From an uncultured Pseudovibrio sp. (GTDB lineage: Bacteria; Pseudomonadota; Alphaproteobacteria; Rhizobiales; Stappiaceae): a stretch of DNA of 64,000 bases. Location: assembly GCA_947496145.1 (NCBI GenBank), contig CANMBS010000003.1:186001-250000 (forward strand), written 5' to 3'. Shown here piece by piece: positions 16,741 to 26,003 of this stretch (position 1 is the first letter of the stretch; every line of letters begins with the position of its first letter). The translations under genes were made by a program, and so were the position numbers. The notes under the pieces are model-generated. The model worked only from the letters and a program-made list of their open reading frames with translations. It made no database searches and was not told the DNA's origin.

Positions 16741-19035
16741 GTGTCCAGCAAAGTGGTTTTCAAGAAATCGGCGACTGCTGCCGGGGGGTGGAGTGCCTTG
16801 TGGAGCTGTGCGCAAGCACTGATGCAAAGCACCTCTTTAATCTCAGGCATAAAAACCGCCCTTAAGGTCAACCAGCCTGATGGATTTGCTGGCCCCGGAG
16901 CAGCCTTTGCTTCTTCTTCCCCCTCTCCTTCAATCGCAGTCTGTGAAAACGGCGTTAAAGCGCTTGCCTCCGAGATGACTGAAAAACGTGTTACAGAAGC
17001 GTTTTTTCAAGAGTATACAGTTTCTGAGCTTCGCACCTTTTCAGATTTTGATCTTGAGGATCAAGGCAGGCTAACCGTACCACTGCGCTACAACAAGATT
17101 ACTGATCGTTATAACGAAATCAGTTGGGCAGATGCCTTCAAAGAGATTGGGGCGGAGCTGCGAGCACTGAAAAAACGCGGCGACGGTGTATTCTATACCT
17201 CCGGACGCATTAGCAATGAGGCTGCTTTCCTCTATCAGCTCCTTGGTCGCATTCTGGGCGTCACGAGTTTTCCAAGCAGCACAGACTTTGGTCACGAAGC
17301 CAGCGGTATCGCACTTGAAGAGGCTATTGGAACACGTCAGGGGACTGTGCGACTGGAGGATTTTGAAAAGGCAGACGCTATCTTTGTGTTTGGCCTAAAC
17401 CCCGGAACTACTCATCCCCTTATGATGCCTTTGCTTCGTGATGCAGCGGCAAGGGGAGCGCAGGTTGTCTCTTTCAATCCCCTGAAAGAGTGCGGCATGG
17501 AGCGGTTTTCTGACCCGCACAGCCGGTTGGAGCTGATGCGGTTTGGCTCGTCTCCAGTTGCCAGTCATTTCTTTACCCCCAAACCGGGCGGGGATATGGC
17601 AGCTGTACGCGGTATGGCGAAGGCTATATTTGCGTGGGACTATGAGCGCATTCTAACACACAGCATTCTTGACCGCGTTTTCATCGATGAAAACTGTGGC
17701 GGATTTGAAGAGTTTGAAAAGATTGCTGAGCTGACAACCTGGAAGGAGATTGAAGATCAATCTGGCCTGACCCGCGACCAGATTGAGGCCGCAGCTTTGA
17801 TTTATGTGCAGGCTGATCGCCCCATCATCACCTGGGGGACAGGCATATGCCAACACAAACACTCAGTTGCTACCATCCGGGAGTTCATGAACTTACTGTT
17901 CCTTCGCGGGAAAGTCTGTAAGGCAGGTGCTGGAGCTGCTCCTATTTCCGGCAATATCAATAGTTCTGGGCTGCATCGCATGGGAGTTACCTCCCACCCC
18001 AGCGAAACATTTTTAGATCGTTTGCAGCAGGTGTTCAACTTTGAAGCAGAAACTCAAGGAGGTGCACAGGCTGCTGAAACCGTCAAGCTTATGAATGAAC
18101 GCAAACTGCGGGTGTTTTTCGGTCTCGGTGGAAATTTCGCACGAGCTGCTCCCGATACGCAACTCACTGAACATGCTTTGCGTCAGTGCAGGCTGACTGT
18201 GAACATTGCCAGCAAACTAAACCGCACTCATCTGATGACAGGAGCACTGTCTTACATTCTACCTTGTCTTGGTCACAGCGAAGTTGATATTCAGCGCACC
18301 GGTGAGCAAATGGTGAGCATTGAAGATATGTTCTCCAAACTGCATGGCTCTACGGGTGTGAACCAACCAGCCGCTGAGGGTTTAATGTCCGAGCCTGCGA
18401 TTATTAGCGCACTTGCACGGGCCACCATGGGCAACAAGCACGTCAACTGGTCTGCTTTTCTGGATGACTACGATGTTATTCGTGAAAAGATTGAAGAGGT
18501 TGTGCCGGAATTAATCGGACTTAACACCAAGATACGGACACCTGAAGGTTTTACTGTGCCTCACGCTGTGTCTTTACGGCAATGGAAAACGGCGAAAGGC
18601 CGTGCAGAGTTTTCCAGCTACTCCCTACCCCTTGCGACGGTTGCTCAAAAAGCCTCCAAAGCTTCTAAACTCACTTTCATATTGCAAGGCCTTCGCTCAC
18701 CTGAACAGTTTAATACCAGCATTTACAAGTTTGAGGATCGTTACCGAGGCGTTTATGCCAGCCGTAAAGTCGTTTTTGTCAATCCAGCGGACATGCGCCG
18801 GGCTGGCCTTGCGCCCGGTGATACTGTTGACATAACCAATGCGAGCGATGACAAGCGCCAGAGGAAGCTTCTGGACTTTCAAGTGGTTCCCTTTAACACA
18901 CCACCGGGATGCATCGCCTCCTATTTCCCGGAGGTCAATGCTGTTCTCCCGGCAGAGTCGGTTGCTGATCAATCGGGCACGCCAACTGCAAAGTCGATTG
19001 CGGTTACTTTATCTAAATCACGCCGGCGGGCCTGA
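16741..19035 (+). CDS. FdhF/YdeP-family molybdopterin oxidoreductase homologue lacking cysteine ligands
   Basis: This 764-residue protein aligns end to end with YdeP-type formate dehydrogenase-like proteins: AAGGWSAL at the N-terminus, CENGVKALASEMTEKRV near residue 66, FYTSGRISNEAAFLYQLLGR, NPGTTHPLMMPLL, the KLNRTHLMTGALSYILPCLG block, and a C-terminal molybdopterin dinucleotide-binding domain. Yet the family's GFDCPGCAW segment reads GFAGPGAAF (about residue 47), so both cluster cysteines are gone. The MCHE motif holding the position of the Mo-ligand Cys/Sec reads FGHE (Gly184), and the family's RGHSNVQG reads SGNINSSG. Of the expected cysteines, that of CENG remains. The gene is otherwise intact. 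GTG at 16741 follows AGGAG by six bases. It may be a cofactor-poor or altered-function homologue; adjacency to fdhD suggests a remaining link to the Mo cofactor. Confidence 0.88.
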   Translation: MSSKVVFKKSATAAGGWSALWSCAQALMQSTSLISGIKTALKVNQPDGFAGPGAAFASSSPSPSIAVCENGVKALASEMTEKRVTEAFFQEYTVSELRTFSDFDLEDQGRLTVPLRYNKITDRYNEISWADAFKEIGAELRALKKRGDGVFYTSGRISNEAAFLYQLLGRILGVTSFPSSTDFGHEASGIALEEAIGTRQGTVRLEDFEKADAIFVFGLNPGTTHPLMMPLLRDAAARGAQVVSFNPLKECGMERFSDPHSRLELMRFGSSPVASHFFTPKPGGDMAAVRGMAKAIFAWDYERILTHSILDRVFIDENCGGFEEFEKIAELTTWKEIEDQSGLTRDQIEAAALIYVQADRPIITWGTGICQHKHSVATIREFMNLLFLRGKVCKAGAGAAPISGNINSSGLHRMGVTSHPSETFLDRLQQVFNFEAETQGGAQAAETVKLMNERKLRVFFGLGGNFARAAPDTQLTEHALRQCRLTVNIASKLNRTHLMTGALSYILPCLGHSEVDIQRTGEQMVSIEDMFSKLHGSTGVNQPAAEGLMSEPAIISALARATMGNKHVNWSAFLDDYDVIREKIEEVVPELIGLNTKIRTPEGFTVPHAVSLRQWKTAKGRAEFSSYSLPLATVAQKASKASKLTFILQGLRSPEQFNTSIYKFEDRYRGVYASRKVVFVNPADMRRAGLAPGDTVDITNASDDKRQRKLLDFQVVPFNTPPGCIASYFPEVNAVLPAESVADQSGTPTAKSIAVTLSKSRRRA

Positions 19036-19052
19036 CTGTTCGCCCAAAAGGA

Positions 19053-20162
19053 CTAAGATCTGTCGACTTCTGCGAAATCGATGAGCTTATGCATGTAAGG
19101 GAGCAGGTCCAGATTTTTGCTGGCGACCCACTCATCATTGTAGAGTGTGTCCAGATAACGTTCGCCGCTATCACAGATAAGAGTAACAATGGAGCCTTGC
19201 TGGTCGTTTTCCATCATCTCTTTTGCCAGAGCCAATGCGCCATACAAATTTGTACCCGTTGATCCACCTGTTTTGCGCCGGATCACGCCTTCCAGCCAAC
19301 GAATGGTCGCAATGCTGGCTGCGTCTGGAATATCGATCATCCGGTCAACAACATCGGGGATGAAGGAAGGTTCCACACGCGGTCTGCCTATTCCTTCAAT
19401 CAGAGAGGGTTTGTGACGCACAATGCCCGGATCTCGACTGCGATAGAACTCATGGAAAACTGAATTTTCGGGGTCCACCACACACAGCTGTGTTTTGGAA
19501 TACTCTTCCGTATGCAAGCGGATATAGCGCCCGATCGTGGCCGATGTGCCGCCTGTTCCAGCACTCATCACAACCCATTTGGGTGCCGGAAAACGCTCCA
19601 GTGACATTTGTGAGAACAGGCTTTGCGCGATGTTGTTGTTGCCGCGCCAGTCAGTGGCTCGTTCTGCATAGGTGAACTGATCAATGTAATGGCCGTTCAG
19701 TTCCTTTGCCAGACGTTTGGCCTCATCATAAATCTGGTAGGGTTCAACGAGATGCACCTCACCGCCCAGCGCCTCAATCTCGCGGATTTTGGTGCAGGCC
19801 GTTGCCTTTGGCGCAACTGCGATAAATCGGTTACCGATCAGACGTGCAAAATAGGCTTCAGATACAGCGGTTGAGCCGGAGGAAGATTCCACAATCGGTG
19901 TCCCTTCCTTAATCCAGCCATTGCAGATTCCATAGAGCATGAGCGAGCGGGCCAGACGATGCTTCAGGCTTCCACTGGGATGGGTGCTTTCATCTTTCAA
20001 GTAGAGGTCGATGCCTGCTCTCGTCAGCTTTGGAATGTCCAGTTTGATCAGGTGGGTATCTGCTGAGCGCTGATAATCCGCTTCAAGGTTCTTGATGGCC
20101 TTGAGAGCCCATTCTCTGCCAGAAGGATTGGTGTGATTGGTGTGGCTGTTTAATTCCAGCAT
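19053..20162 (-). CDS. PLP-dependent cysteine synthase-family protein, Cds1-like (cysteine desulfhydrase type)
   Basis: This 369-residue fold-type II PLP enzyme has the Schiff-base lysine in HPSGSLKHRLARSLM (about residue 67), the phosphate loop in SAGTGGTSATIG near residue 200 and SSSGSTAVSEAYFA near residue 92. The longer length, and TGGSTGTNLYGA near residue 315, resemble the Cds1 L-cysteine desulfhydrase group rather than CysK. Such enzymes release H2S from cysteine or run related replacement reactions in the cytosol. It converges with the YdeP-like gene at 17 bases. A long upstream region with a perfect palindrome separates it from the divergent methyltransferase gene. Confidence 0.85.
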   Translation of the reverse strand: MLELNSHTNHTNPSGREWALKAIKNLEADYQRSADTHLIKLDIPKLTRAGIDLYLKDESTHPSGSLKHRLARSLMLYGICNGWIKEGTPIVESSSGSTAVSEAYFARLIGNRFIAVAPKATACTKIREIEALGGEVHLVEPYQIYDEAKRLAKELNGHYIDQFTYAERATDWRGNNNIAQSLFSQMSLERFPAPKWVVMSAGTGGTSATIGRYIRLHTEEYSKTQLCVVDPENSVFHEFYRSRDPGIVRHKPSLIEGIGRPRVEPSFIPDVVDRMIDIPDAASIATIRWLEGVIRRKTGGSTGTNLYGALALAKEMMENDQQGSIVTLICDSGERYLDTLYNDEWVASKNLDLLPYMHKLIDFAEVDRS

Positions 20163-20346
20163 GTTCCGACCTGACTTCTCTTTATTTTATTCCGCTTTAT
20201 CTGAGCGTGCCTACCTGATGGCAGGCATTATTCTCCTGCATAGGCTGCCCAGAGTGAAGGCAATCTGTGAATCTGAAAATAAAACGAAATCATAAGAAAA
20301 TTATTTTTAATTTAACAGCCATCAATAGGAATTTATGCGAACCATA

Positions 20347-20381
20347 TTCTCATAAATAGAATTATATTCTATTTATGAGAA
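20347..20381. repeat. Perfect 16-bp-arm palindrome between divergent genes
   Basis: Arms TTCTCATAAATAGAAT and its exact complement flank a 3-base TAT loop. It lies in a 386-bp (20163-20548) AT-rich region between the divergent cds1-like and methyltransferase genes, 185 bases from the first and about 180 from the second. It has no T-tract on either side, so a terminator is unlikely. A dimeric operator or a structured element is more likely. The rest of the gap shows no gene. Confidence 0.75.
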
Positions 20382-20560
20382 GTAAAACAAAATCTAAATC
20401 TAATTTCATTACGGGGAGGCGAAATAGCATATGTGACGCATTGAACATCGACAGTGTAAACACACTTTCAAAGGCTTCTTAATCGAGAAAAGCATGCAAG
20501 CTACAGCTCACTTCTGCTAGGTTTGAGAAAGTCTGTTCAGAACCATTTTTGCGAGTCGAT

Positions 20561-21145
20561 ATGAGCGACAATACAATTAAGTTTTATCAGGATCATGCTG
20601 CTGAGTATGCCAGTTACAAGACTTCTCCAAATTCCAAACTGAGTCCATTCCTGAAGCGTTGCAGGACAGGTGGTAAAATTCTGGAGCTTGGAACAGGAGC
20701 AGGTGTCGATGCGCAGGCAATTTTAGATGCGGGCTTTTTGTTAGATGCAACTGATGGATCATCTGAATTAGCTGCTATCGCCTCTCAGCGACTGGGGCAG
20801 ACCGTAAAGGTGATGAGATTTACTGAGCTTGCAGCTCAACAAGCTTATGACGGGATTTATGCGTGTGCATCTCTTACCCATGCTCAGAAAGAGGATTTAC
20901 CTGAGATTTTAAAGAGGATCCATGACGCTTTGAAAGTGGGCGGAGTGGTTTGGGCAAGCTTTAAAACTGGCACGCATGATGGTACCGACAGCTTTGGTCG
21001 CTACTACAACTATCCTTCCGTCGATGAGATTCTCGCCTTGTGGCGCGACGCAGGTCGTTGGGCCTCCTTTGACTACGAGTGTTCAGAGGGGAAAGGATAT
21101 GATGAGAAACCAATCAAATGGGCTTCAGTTACCGCAATAAAATGA
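20561..21145 (+). CDS. Class I SAM-dependent methyltransferase
   Basis: This 194-residue protein shows the Rossmann methyltransferase motif I as ILELGTGAGVDAQAIL (about residues 40-55), motif II as LDATDGSSEL, motif III around YDGIYACASLTH (about residues 98-110) and a C-terminal WASFKTGTHDGTDSFGRYY. It is close to the short UbiE/Tam-like enzymes. The substrate is not known. The ATG at 20561 is preferred over an in-frame TTG at 20549, although the upstream ribosome binding site is weak. It converges on the Sel1 gene. Confidence 0.85.
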   Translation: MSDNTIKFYQDHAAEYASYKTSPNSKLSPFLKRCRTGGKILELGTGAGVDAQAILDAGFLLDATDGSSELAAIASQRLGQTVKVMRFTELAAQQAYDGIYACASLTHAQKEDLPEILKRIHDALKVGGVVWASFKTGTHDGTDSFGRYYNYPSVDEILALWRDAGRWASFDYECSEGKGYDEKPIKWASVTAIK

Positions 21146-21186
21146 GTATCAGATTTGCACTTTGACTTCAGGCAGTGGTAGGCCCC

Positions 21187-21852
21187 TTAATTGCCAGAGG
21201 CGTTTTTGATGAACTCAATCAGTTTTTGATTGACCTCTGCCAGCTCCTCAGGTGTCAGGTTCTTTGCAGCTTCCATTTTGTTTTGAGAAGCATTCATGTC
21301 CCCCAGTCGGGCTGCAAGTAAAAACCAGAAGTAGGCACTTTTGTGATCCTGCCGCACACCCTTTCCTTTTGTATGGAGGATAGCAAGATTGTTCTGAGCA
21401 GCAGTATGCCCCTGTTCTGCAGCAGCGCGGTACCATCTGGCAGCCCGAACATAATCTTGTGTTACGCCGTCACCGTTCGCATACATAAGCCCCAGATTAA
21501 ACTGTGCACCTGCCAAACCTCTCTTGGCTGCAATCAGAAACCACTTCGCAGCTTCATCGTAATCTTTGGGTACACCTTGCCCTTCAAGATACAAAAAGGC
21601 TAATTCAAACTGCGCCTTGACATGCCCTTGTCTGGCAGCAAGACGCCACCAGCGCCCAGCTTTCGCAAAGTCACGTTTGACAGTTTCCCCTTCACGGTAT
21701 CTGATTCCAAGATCGTATTGCGATTTCGCATCTCCTTTCCGGGCCGCCTGCATGAGATCACTCACATCAGAGCCATAGGCCGGAAAAAGAAACAGACATA
21801 CGATTAACGCGGCAAGAGCACCCGAACGTGCAAACGAACATTGCAAAATCAT
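21187..21852 (-). CDS. Exported Sel1-repeat (TPR-like) protein
   Basis: This 221-residue protein begins with a signal peptide (hydrophobic ALAALIVCLFLFPAYG, cleavage around residue 27) and then has at least four tandem Sel1-like repeats of about 36 residues, each with the pattern AQxxLGxxYxxGxGVxxDxxxAxxWxxxAAxxG, and a last partial one. Such proteins act as periplasmic adaptor scaffolds, for example in envelope or exopolysaccharide control. The ATG follows AAGGTAAA. Its partner is unknown. Confidence 0.88.
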   Translation of the reverse strand: MILQCSFARSGALAALIVCLFLFPAYGSDVSDLMQAARKGDAKSQYDLGIRYREGETVKRDFAKAGRWWRLAARQGHVKAQFELAFLYLEGQGVPKDYDEAAKWFLIAAKRGLAGAQFNLGLMYANGDGVTQDYVRAARWYRAAAEQGHTAAQNNLAILHTKGKGVRQDHKSAYFWFLLAARLGDMNASQNKMEAAKNLTPEELAEVNQKLIEFIKNASGN

Positions 21853-21965
21853 TTTACCTTGCCTGAATCCGAAATGAATAAATGAGTGCGGCTATAATAG
21901 CCTTGAGCAAAATTGCCTATTTGCGACCTGTATAGACGCAAAGAGCAGCTTCAGAAAAGACCTCA

Positions 21966-22427
21966 TTAGTCCCGCTTGCGCTGAAAAAACGCCTTCAGCA
22001 TTTCAGCCGCATCGGTTTCAGCCAGACCGGAATAGACGTCGGGAGCATGATGGCAGGTCGGAGAGGAGTAAAAGCATACACCGTGGTCGACGCCGCCGCC
22101 CTTGGCATCTCCTGCACCATAATAAAGGCGGCGGATGCGGGCGAAAGAGATGGCAGCAGCGCACATGGGGCATGGTTCGAGGGTTACATACAGATCGCAA
22201 CCTTCCAGACGTTGCGAGCCAAGCAGTTTTCCTGCCTCGCGGATCGCCAGCACTTCAGCATGAGCAGTGGGGTCGTTCAGCTCCAGTGTGCGGTTGCCAG
22301 CACGAGACAGGACTTTACCGTCTTTTACCACAGTACAGCCAATAGGGACCTCGCCGCGCGCTTCTGCTGCGCGGGCTTCATCCAATGCCATATCCATATA
22401 GGTTGAGTTCAATGTGGGTGTCTTCAT
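21966..22427 (-). CDS. tadA: tRNA-specific adenosine deaminase TadA
   Basis: This 153-residue zinc deaminase converts A34 to inosine in the anticodon of tRNA-Arg(ACG). The zinc ligands are in HAEVLAIREA (His and catalytic Glu near residue 52) and PCPMCAAAI (near residue 83). The ATG at 22427 keeps the family N-terminus and follows AGGGATAG; a TTG at 22436 is possible. It is divergent from the pseudouridine synthase gene; the 273 bases between the two starts hold promoters but no convincing gene. Confidence 0.93.
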   Translation of the reverse strand: MKTPTLNSTYMDMALDEARAAEARGEVPIGCTVVKDGKVLSRAGNRTLELNDPTAHAEVLAIREAGKLLGSQRLEGCDLYVTLEPCPMCAAAISFARIRRLYYGAGDAKGGGVDHGVCFYSSPTCHHAPDVYSGLAETDAAEMLKAFFQRKRD

Positions 22428-22700
22428 GCGCGGCAAACTATCCCTGATCGCTCAAGCTGTCATCATTTGTGAAAGTGATCGATGAGTTTACGCAGACAAA
22501 ATCTCAAAAAAAAGCCAATGATCCGCTTTGTCCCTTTGCCAACCCGCTTCGCTTGCGCTATGACCCGCAAAGGACATTTAAATATTAAGGCAGCTGACAG
22601 ACTGCTGGATGGCCAAGGCGGTGACGCCTATGTGTGCCTCCCCGGTGTATCTGTTCAGAGTGCAAGCAGTTAAAGGCCCCGGTTCGCCGGGCAAGAGCCA

Positions 22701-24782
22701 ATGAAAAACAGCGGTAAAAAAACCACTAGCTCCCCCCGCAAATCCGGCGAGCAGAAAAAGAAATCTTCCGACGCAAAACAAAAGCAGACAGTTACCGTTT
22801 CCGGCGAACGTATTGCCAAGGCGATGGCACGCGCTGGCCTGTGTTCTCGCCGCGAAGCAGAGACATGGATTGAAGCAGGCCGTGTGAGCGTCAACGGCAC
22901 CGTGCTGGAAACACCAGCGGTAACAGTCACACAGAAAGATAAAGTGCTGGTGGACGGCAAACCTCTGCCAACCCGCGAGCGCACCCGGTTGTGGCTCTTC
23001 CATAAGCCTCGGGGCACTGTAACCACGAACAAAGACCCTGAAGGCCGCAAGACTGTCTTTGACATCTTGCCGAAAGATATGCCGCGCGTGGTAACTGTTG
23101 GGCGACTGGACATTAACACTGAAGGTTTGTTGTTGCTGACAAATGATGGCGGCCTTTCTCGTGTTATTGAACTGCCTGCAACCGGCTGGCTGCGCCGTTA
23201 TCGCGTGCGTGCCTACGGTAAAGTTACTCAAGAGCAACTGGACGCACTGAAAGATGGTGTTGCCATTGATGGTGTGCTGTACGGCGCTATTGAAGCGACG
23301 CTGGACACAGAAAAAGGCGACAACGTCTGGCTCACCATTGGTCTGCGTGAAGGCAAGAACCGCGAAGTAAAGCGTATTCTTGAGCATCTTGATCTTTCTG
23401 TGAACCGTCTGATCCGCATCTCCTTTGGTCCGTTCCAGCTGGGCGACCTTGGTGAAGGTGAGCTACAGGAAATCCGAGGCCGCGTACTGCGTGATCAGCT
23501 GGGTGAGCGTCTTGTTTCTGAAGCGGATCTTGATTTTGATGCGCCGATTATCAACCAGATGGAGTCTCGCACCAGCCAGAAAGCTGAAATGAAGAAGAAA
23601 AAGAAATCTTCTTCAGGTGGTGCTGGTGCTGGCTGGATCAGCGCTAAGGACGCTGCTGCTGTGCTTGCAAAGCACAACAAAAAGCCGCTGCGCCATGGCA
23701 AAGACCAGCGTGACAACGAAAGTGGCGATTCTGAACGCAATCCATTTGGTGACCGTAAGCGCGTTGGCGTGAAGCCCACCTTTGGTGATCACAAATCCTT
23801 CGATGATCGCGGGCGTAGTGAGCGCAGTGACCGGAAGTCCTTTGGTGATCGGGATCGTGGAGAGCGCAAATCATTTGGAGATCGTGACCGCAAAGCAGGC
23901 CCATCTCGTTATGGCAACAACGAACGTGGTGGCGATGCCAAACCGCGCCGCGTGTTCAGCGCTGACGGCAGCATCGATACTTACACCCCCTCCTTCGATG
24001 AGGGAGATAACAGACAAAACGACGATAAGCGGAAGCCCGAAGAACGCCGCTTTGGTACCAGAGCCAAACGTGGCGGCTTTGACCTTGCAAAGGGCGGCAC
24101 TAAACGCTCAGCAGAATCAGAAGCACCAAGACGCGGCGAGCGCCGCGACGGCGGCTTTAACCCAGCCGAAAACGCGCGCTACACTGGAGACACCGGACCA
24201 ACTGAAGGTGAGCGCAGGTTCTCTCACCGCCGTCCTCGTGATGAAGGCGCCGCAGATGAGAAACGAGGTGGTTTCAAAAAAGGACCACGTGGTGACAAGC
24301 GCGATGGTGGCCGCGACGGAGATAAACGCAGCTTTGGCAAAGGCCCGCGTGAAGGTGGCCGCGATGGCGACAAGCGTGGCTTTGGTAAAGGGCCACGTGA
24401 AGGCGGGCGCGATGGCGATAAGCGCGGCTTCAATAAAGGCCCGCGTGAAGGTGGTCGTGATGGCGATAAGCGCGGTTTCAGTAAAGGACCGCGTGAAGGC
24501 AGCCGTGATGGCGATAAGCGCGGCTTCGGTAAAGGACCGCGTGAGGGTGGCCGCGATGGCGACAAGCGTGGCTTTGGTAAAGGGCCGCGTGAAGGCAGCC
24601 GCGATGGCGACAAGCGTGGCTTTGGTAAAGGGCCACGTGAAGGCGGGCGCGATGGCGAGAAGCGCGGTTTCAGTAAAGGGCCACGTGGTGGAAAGAGCTT
24701 TGGTGGCGATAAAGGACGCGGTGGTCGCCCTAGCGGGGATCGTCCGGGCGGACATCGCGGAGACAGAGGCGGCAGAAGATAG
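22701..24782 (+). CDS. RluB/RsuA-type pseudouridine synthase with long repetitive basic C-terminus
   Basis: This 693-residue protein has an S4 RNA-binding domain (about residues 35-95, [20 protein letters not shown]) and an RsuA/RluB/E/F catalytic domain with the Asp nucleophile in [13 protein letters not shown] near residue 136 and [17 protein letters not shown] near residue 214. The RluB-like core ends near residue 290. The rest, more than 400 residues, is Arg/Gly/Asp-rich and probably disordered. It includes [11 protein letters not shown]-type repeats and then eight 16-residue units. Alphaproteobacterial RluB-type proteins often have charged tails, but this one is long and regular. The enzyme should modify 23S rRNA; the tail may add RNA affinity. 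rsmD overlaps its stop codon, suggesting coupled expression. Confidence 0.93.
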   Translation: MKNSGKKTTSSPRKSGEQKKKSSDAKQKQTVTVSGERIAKAMARAGLCSRREAETWIEAGRVSVNGTVLETPAVTVTQKDKVLVDGKPLPTRERTRLWLFHKPRGTVTTNKDPEGRKTVFDILPKDMPRVVTVGRLDINTEGLLLLTNDGGLSRVIELPATGWLRRYRVRAYGKVTQEQLDALKDGVAIDGVLYGAIEATLDTEKGDNVWLTIGLREGKNREVKRILEHLDLSVNRLIRISFGPFQLGDLGEGELQEIRGRVLRDQLGERLVSEADLDFDAPIINQMESRTSQKAEMKKKKKSSSGGAGAGWISAKDAAAVLAKHNKKPLRHGKDQRDNESGDSERNPFGDRKRVGVKPTFGDHKSFDDRGRSERSDRKSFGDRDRGERKSFGDRDRKAGPSRYGNNERGGDAKPRRVFSADGSIDTYTPSFDEGDNRQNDDKRKPEERRFGTRAKRGGFDLAKGGTKRSAESEAPRRGERRDGGFNPAENARYTGDTGPTEGERRFSHRRPRDEGAADEKRGGFKKGPRGDKRDGGRDGDKRSFGKGPREGGRDGDKRGFGKGPREGGRDGDKRGFNKGPREGGRDGDKRGFSKGPREGSRDGDKRGFGKGPREGGRDGDKRGFGKGPREGSRDGDKRGFGKGPREGGRDGEKRGFSKGPRGGKSFGGDKGRGGRPSGDRPGGHRGDRGGRR
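24306..24689 (+). repeat. Eight tandem 48-bp in-frame repeats
   Basis: Eight consecutive units encode variants of [16 protein letters not shown], with changes only at a few positions (Gly/Ser at unit position 2, Gly/Asn/Ser at 11, Asp/Glu at 6). The units are alike at DNA level, so copy number may change by recombination or slippage without altering the frame. The repeats also create long open frames on the opposite strand that are not genes. Confidence 0.95.
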
Positions 24783-25342
24783 TGAGAATTGTTGCAGGAC
24801 GTTTTCGGGGTACAGCACTGGCTACGCCTAAGACCCAGCAAACGCGCCCAACCACAGACCGAATGAGAGAGACCATCTTTAATGTGCTCGCTCATGCCTA
24901 TGGCAACCCGGTGCAGGATGCGCGGGTGCTGGACCTGTTTGCAGGCACAGGCGCTTTGGGACTGGAAGCCATGAGCCGAGGCGGTAAGTACTGCGTTTTT
25001 GTTGAGGATGCAGTTGAGCCGCGCGGGCTTATCCGTCGCAATGTTGAAACCATGGGACTGATGGGTGCCACAAAGATTTTGCGGCGCGATGCAACTTCAC
25101 TAGGACAAGTGGGAACCATGATTCCATTTGGTCTGGTGTTTCTGGACCCTCCCTACCGGCAGGAGCTGGGTGAAAAAGCCCTCGCCAGCGCCGCAGCAGG
25201 TGGCTGGCTGAGCGAAGGTGCTCTTTGTATCTGGGAGGAAGATGCCAGCGTATCGCCCGTGATACCCGATGGATTTGAAGGAATGGAGGTACGCCATGCG
25301 GGTGACAGCCAAATCCTGATCCTCAAGTACACCGGTCTTTGA
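24782..25342 (+). CDS. rsmD: 16S rRNA (guanine(966)-N(2))-methyltransferase RsmD
   Basis: This 186-residue methyltransferase begins MRIVAGRFRGTALATP and has RPTTDRMRETIFNVL, SAM motif I as VLDLFAGTGALGLEA and the catalytic motif IV as FLDPPY, all classic for RsmD. It modifies G966 of 16S rRNA in the assembled small subunit. GTG at 24782 shares its first base with the TAG of the pseudouridine synthase, so the two rRNA-modification genes are translationally coupled. Confidence 0.96.
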   Translation: MRIVAGRFRGTALATPKTQQTRPTTDRMRETIFNVLAHAYGNPVQDARVLDLFAGTGALGLEAMSRGGKYCVFVEDAVEPRGLIRRNVETMGLMGATKILRRDATSLGQVGTMIPFGLVFLDPPYRQELGEKALASAAAGGWLSEGALCIWEEDASVSPVIPDGFEGMEVRHAGDSQILILKYTGL

Positions 25343-25365
25343 AGACAACATAAATGCAAAAATTG

Positions 25366-25404
25366 ACGAGGGCCTTCCCGATCTTCGGGCGGGCCCTTTT
25401 TATA
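25366..25404 (+). terminator. Rho-independent terminator after rsmD
   Basis: A GC-rich hairpin with outer arms GGGCC/GGCCC and inner pairing CCCGA/TCGGG is followed by TTTTTATATA. It closes the pseudouridine synthase-rsmD unit. Confidence 0.9.
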
Positions 25405-26003
25405 TAATGAACTTATGCGGCGCTTGAGAGGTGCAGCACGGCATGGTCATCTCGCTCCCTTCAACATTCCTTCGAGATAGCACTACATGAGCGAAAAAAT
25501 TCCTCACAGCTGATTGAGAGATGCGTCTTTCCTGACAAGACGGCATCGTAATCATGCAAATCCAACAATACTTGTTATTACTACTACTTTACTTATCAAG
25601 TATCTACACATCTTTTGAGTTTCATGGCGAATGAGTTGATTGATTCGAAAGACGCAAGCTGCACATCAAAACGCTGCAAAACCATATAAATAATTTTTTA
25701 ATAAACAATAACAATGACTTAATTCGGAGTATTGGCTCCCTTATTTTCTCGTGTCAATTCTACTTAGTTTTGCGCAAAAGCGTTGCAGGAATGAAACAGC
25801 GAATTCGATTACTTTGATAACTCTAGGTTATTTTTAGAGTTATTATTGCATCCATAGCAATGTACTGGCATCAATTGCGGCAGGGAATTCGCGTACACAA
25901 CAATAAAATAAGTTTTGCTTAGGCAGCATCGGGCAGCCTTAAGTAGTTTTGTCAATTAACCTTGTTTGAGGAGTGGGTTTCAACCCGATTTAGGAGTCGA
26001 ATT
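25405..26003 (+). promoter_or_regulatory. Long AT-rich upstream region of the porin gene
   Basis: About 600 bases without a gene precede the porin. They contain a hairpin with nine-base arms ATAACTCTA/TAGAGTTAT (25817-25825 and 25835-25843) and several A/T runs. The end carries TAGGAG as ribosome binding site (25991-25996). The length suggests multiple regulatory inputs or a structured leader, as expected of major porin genes, but no specific binding site could be named. Confidence 0.5.

Noticed and set aside
22482-22673. 63-codon plus-strand frame upstream of the pseudouridine synthase
   Set aside because: No ribosome site, no family and it lies in a divergent promoter region.
24117-24895. 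Two long minus-strand open frames (223 and 233 codons) over the pseudouridine synthase tail
   Set aside because: They mirror the 48-bp repeats and give repetitive Pro/Ser or Ala/Thr strings without start sites; the plus-strand gene explains them.
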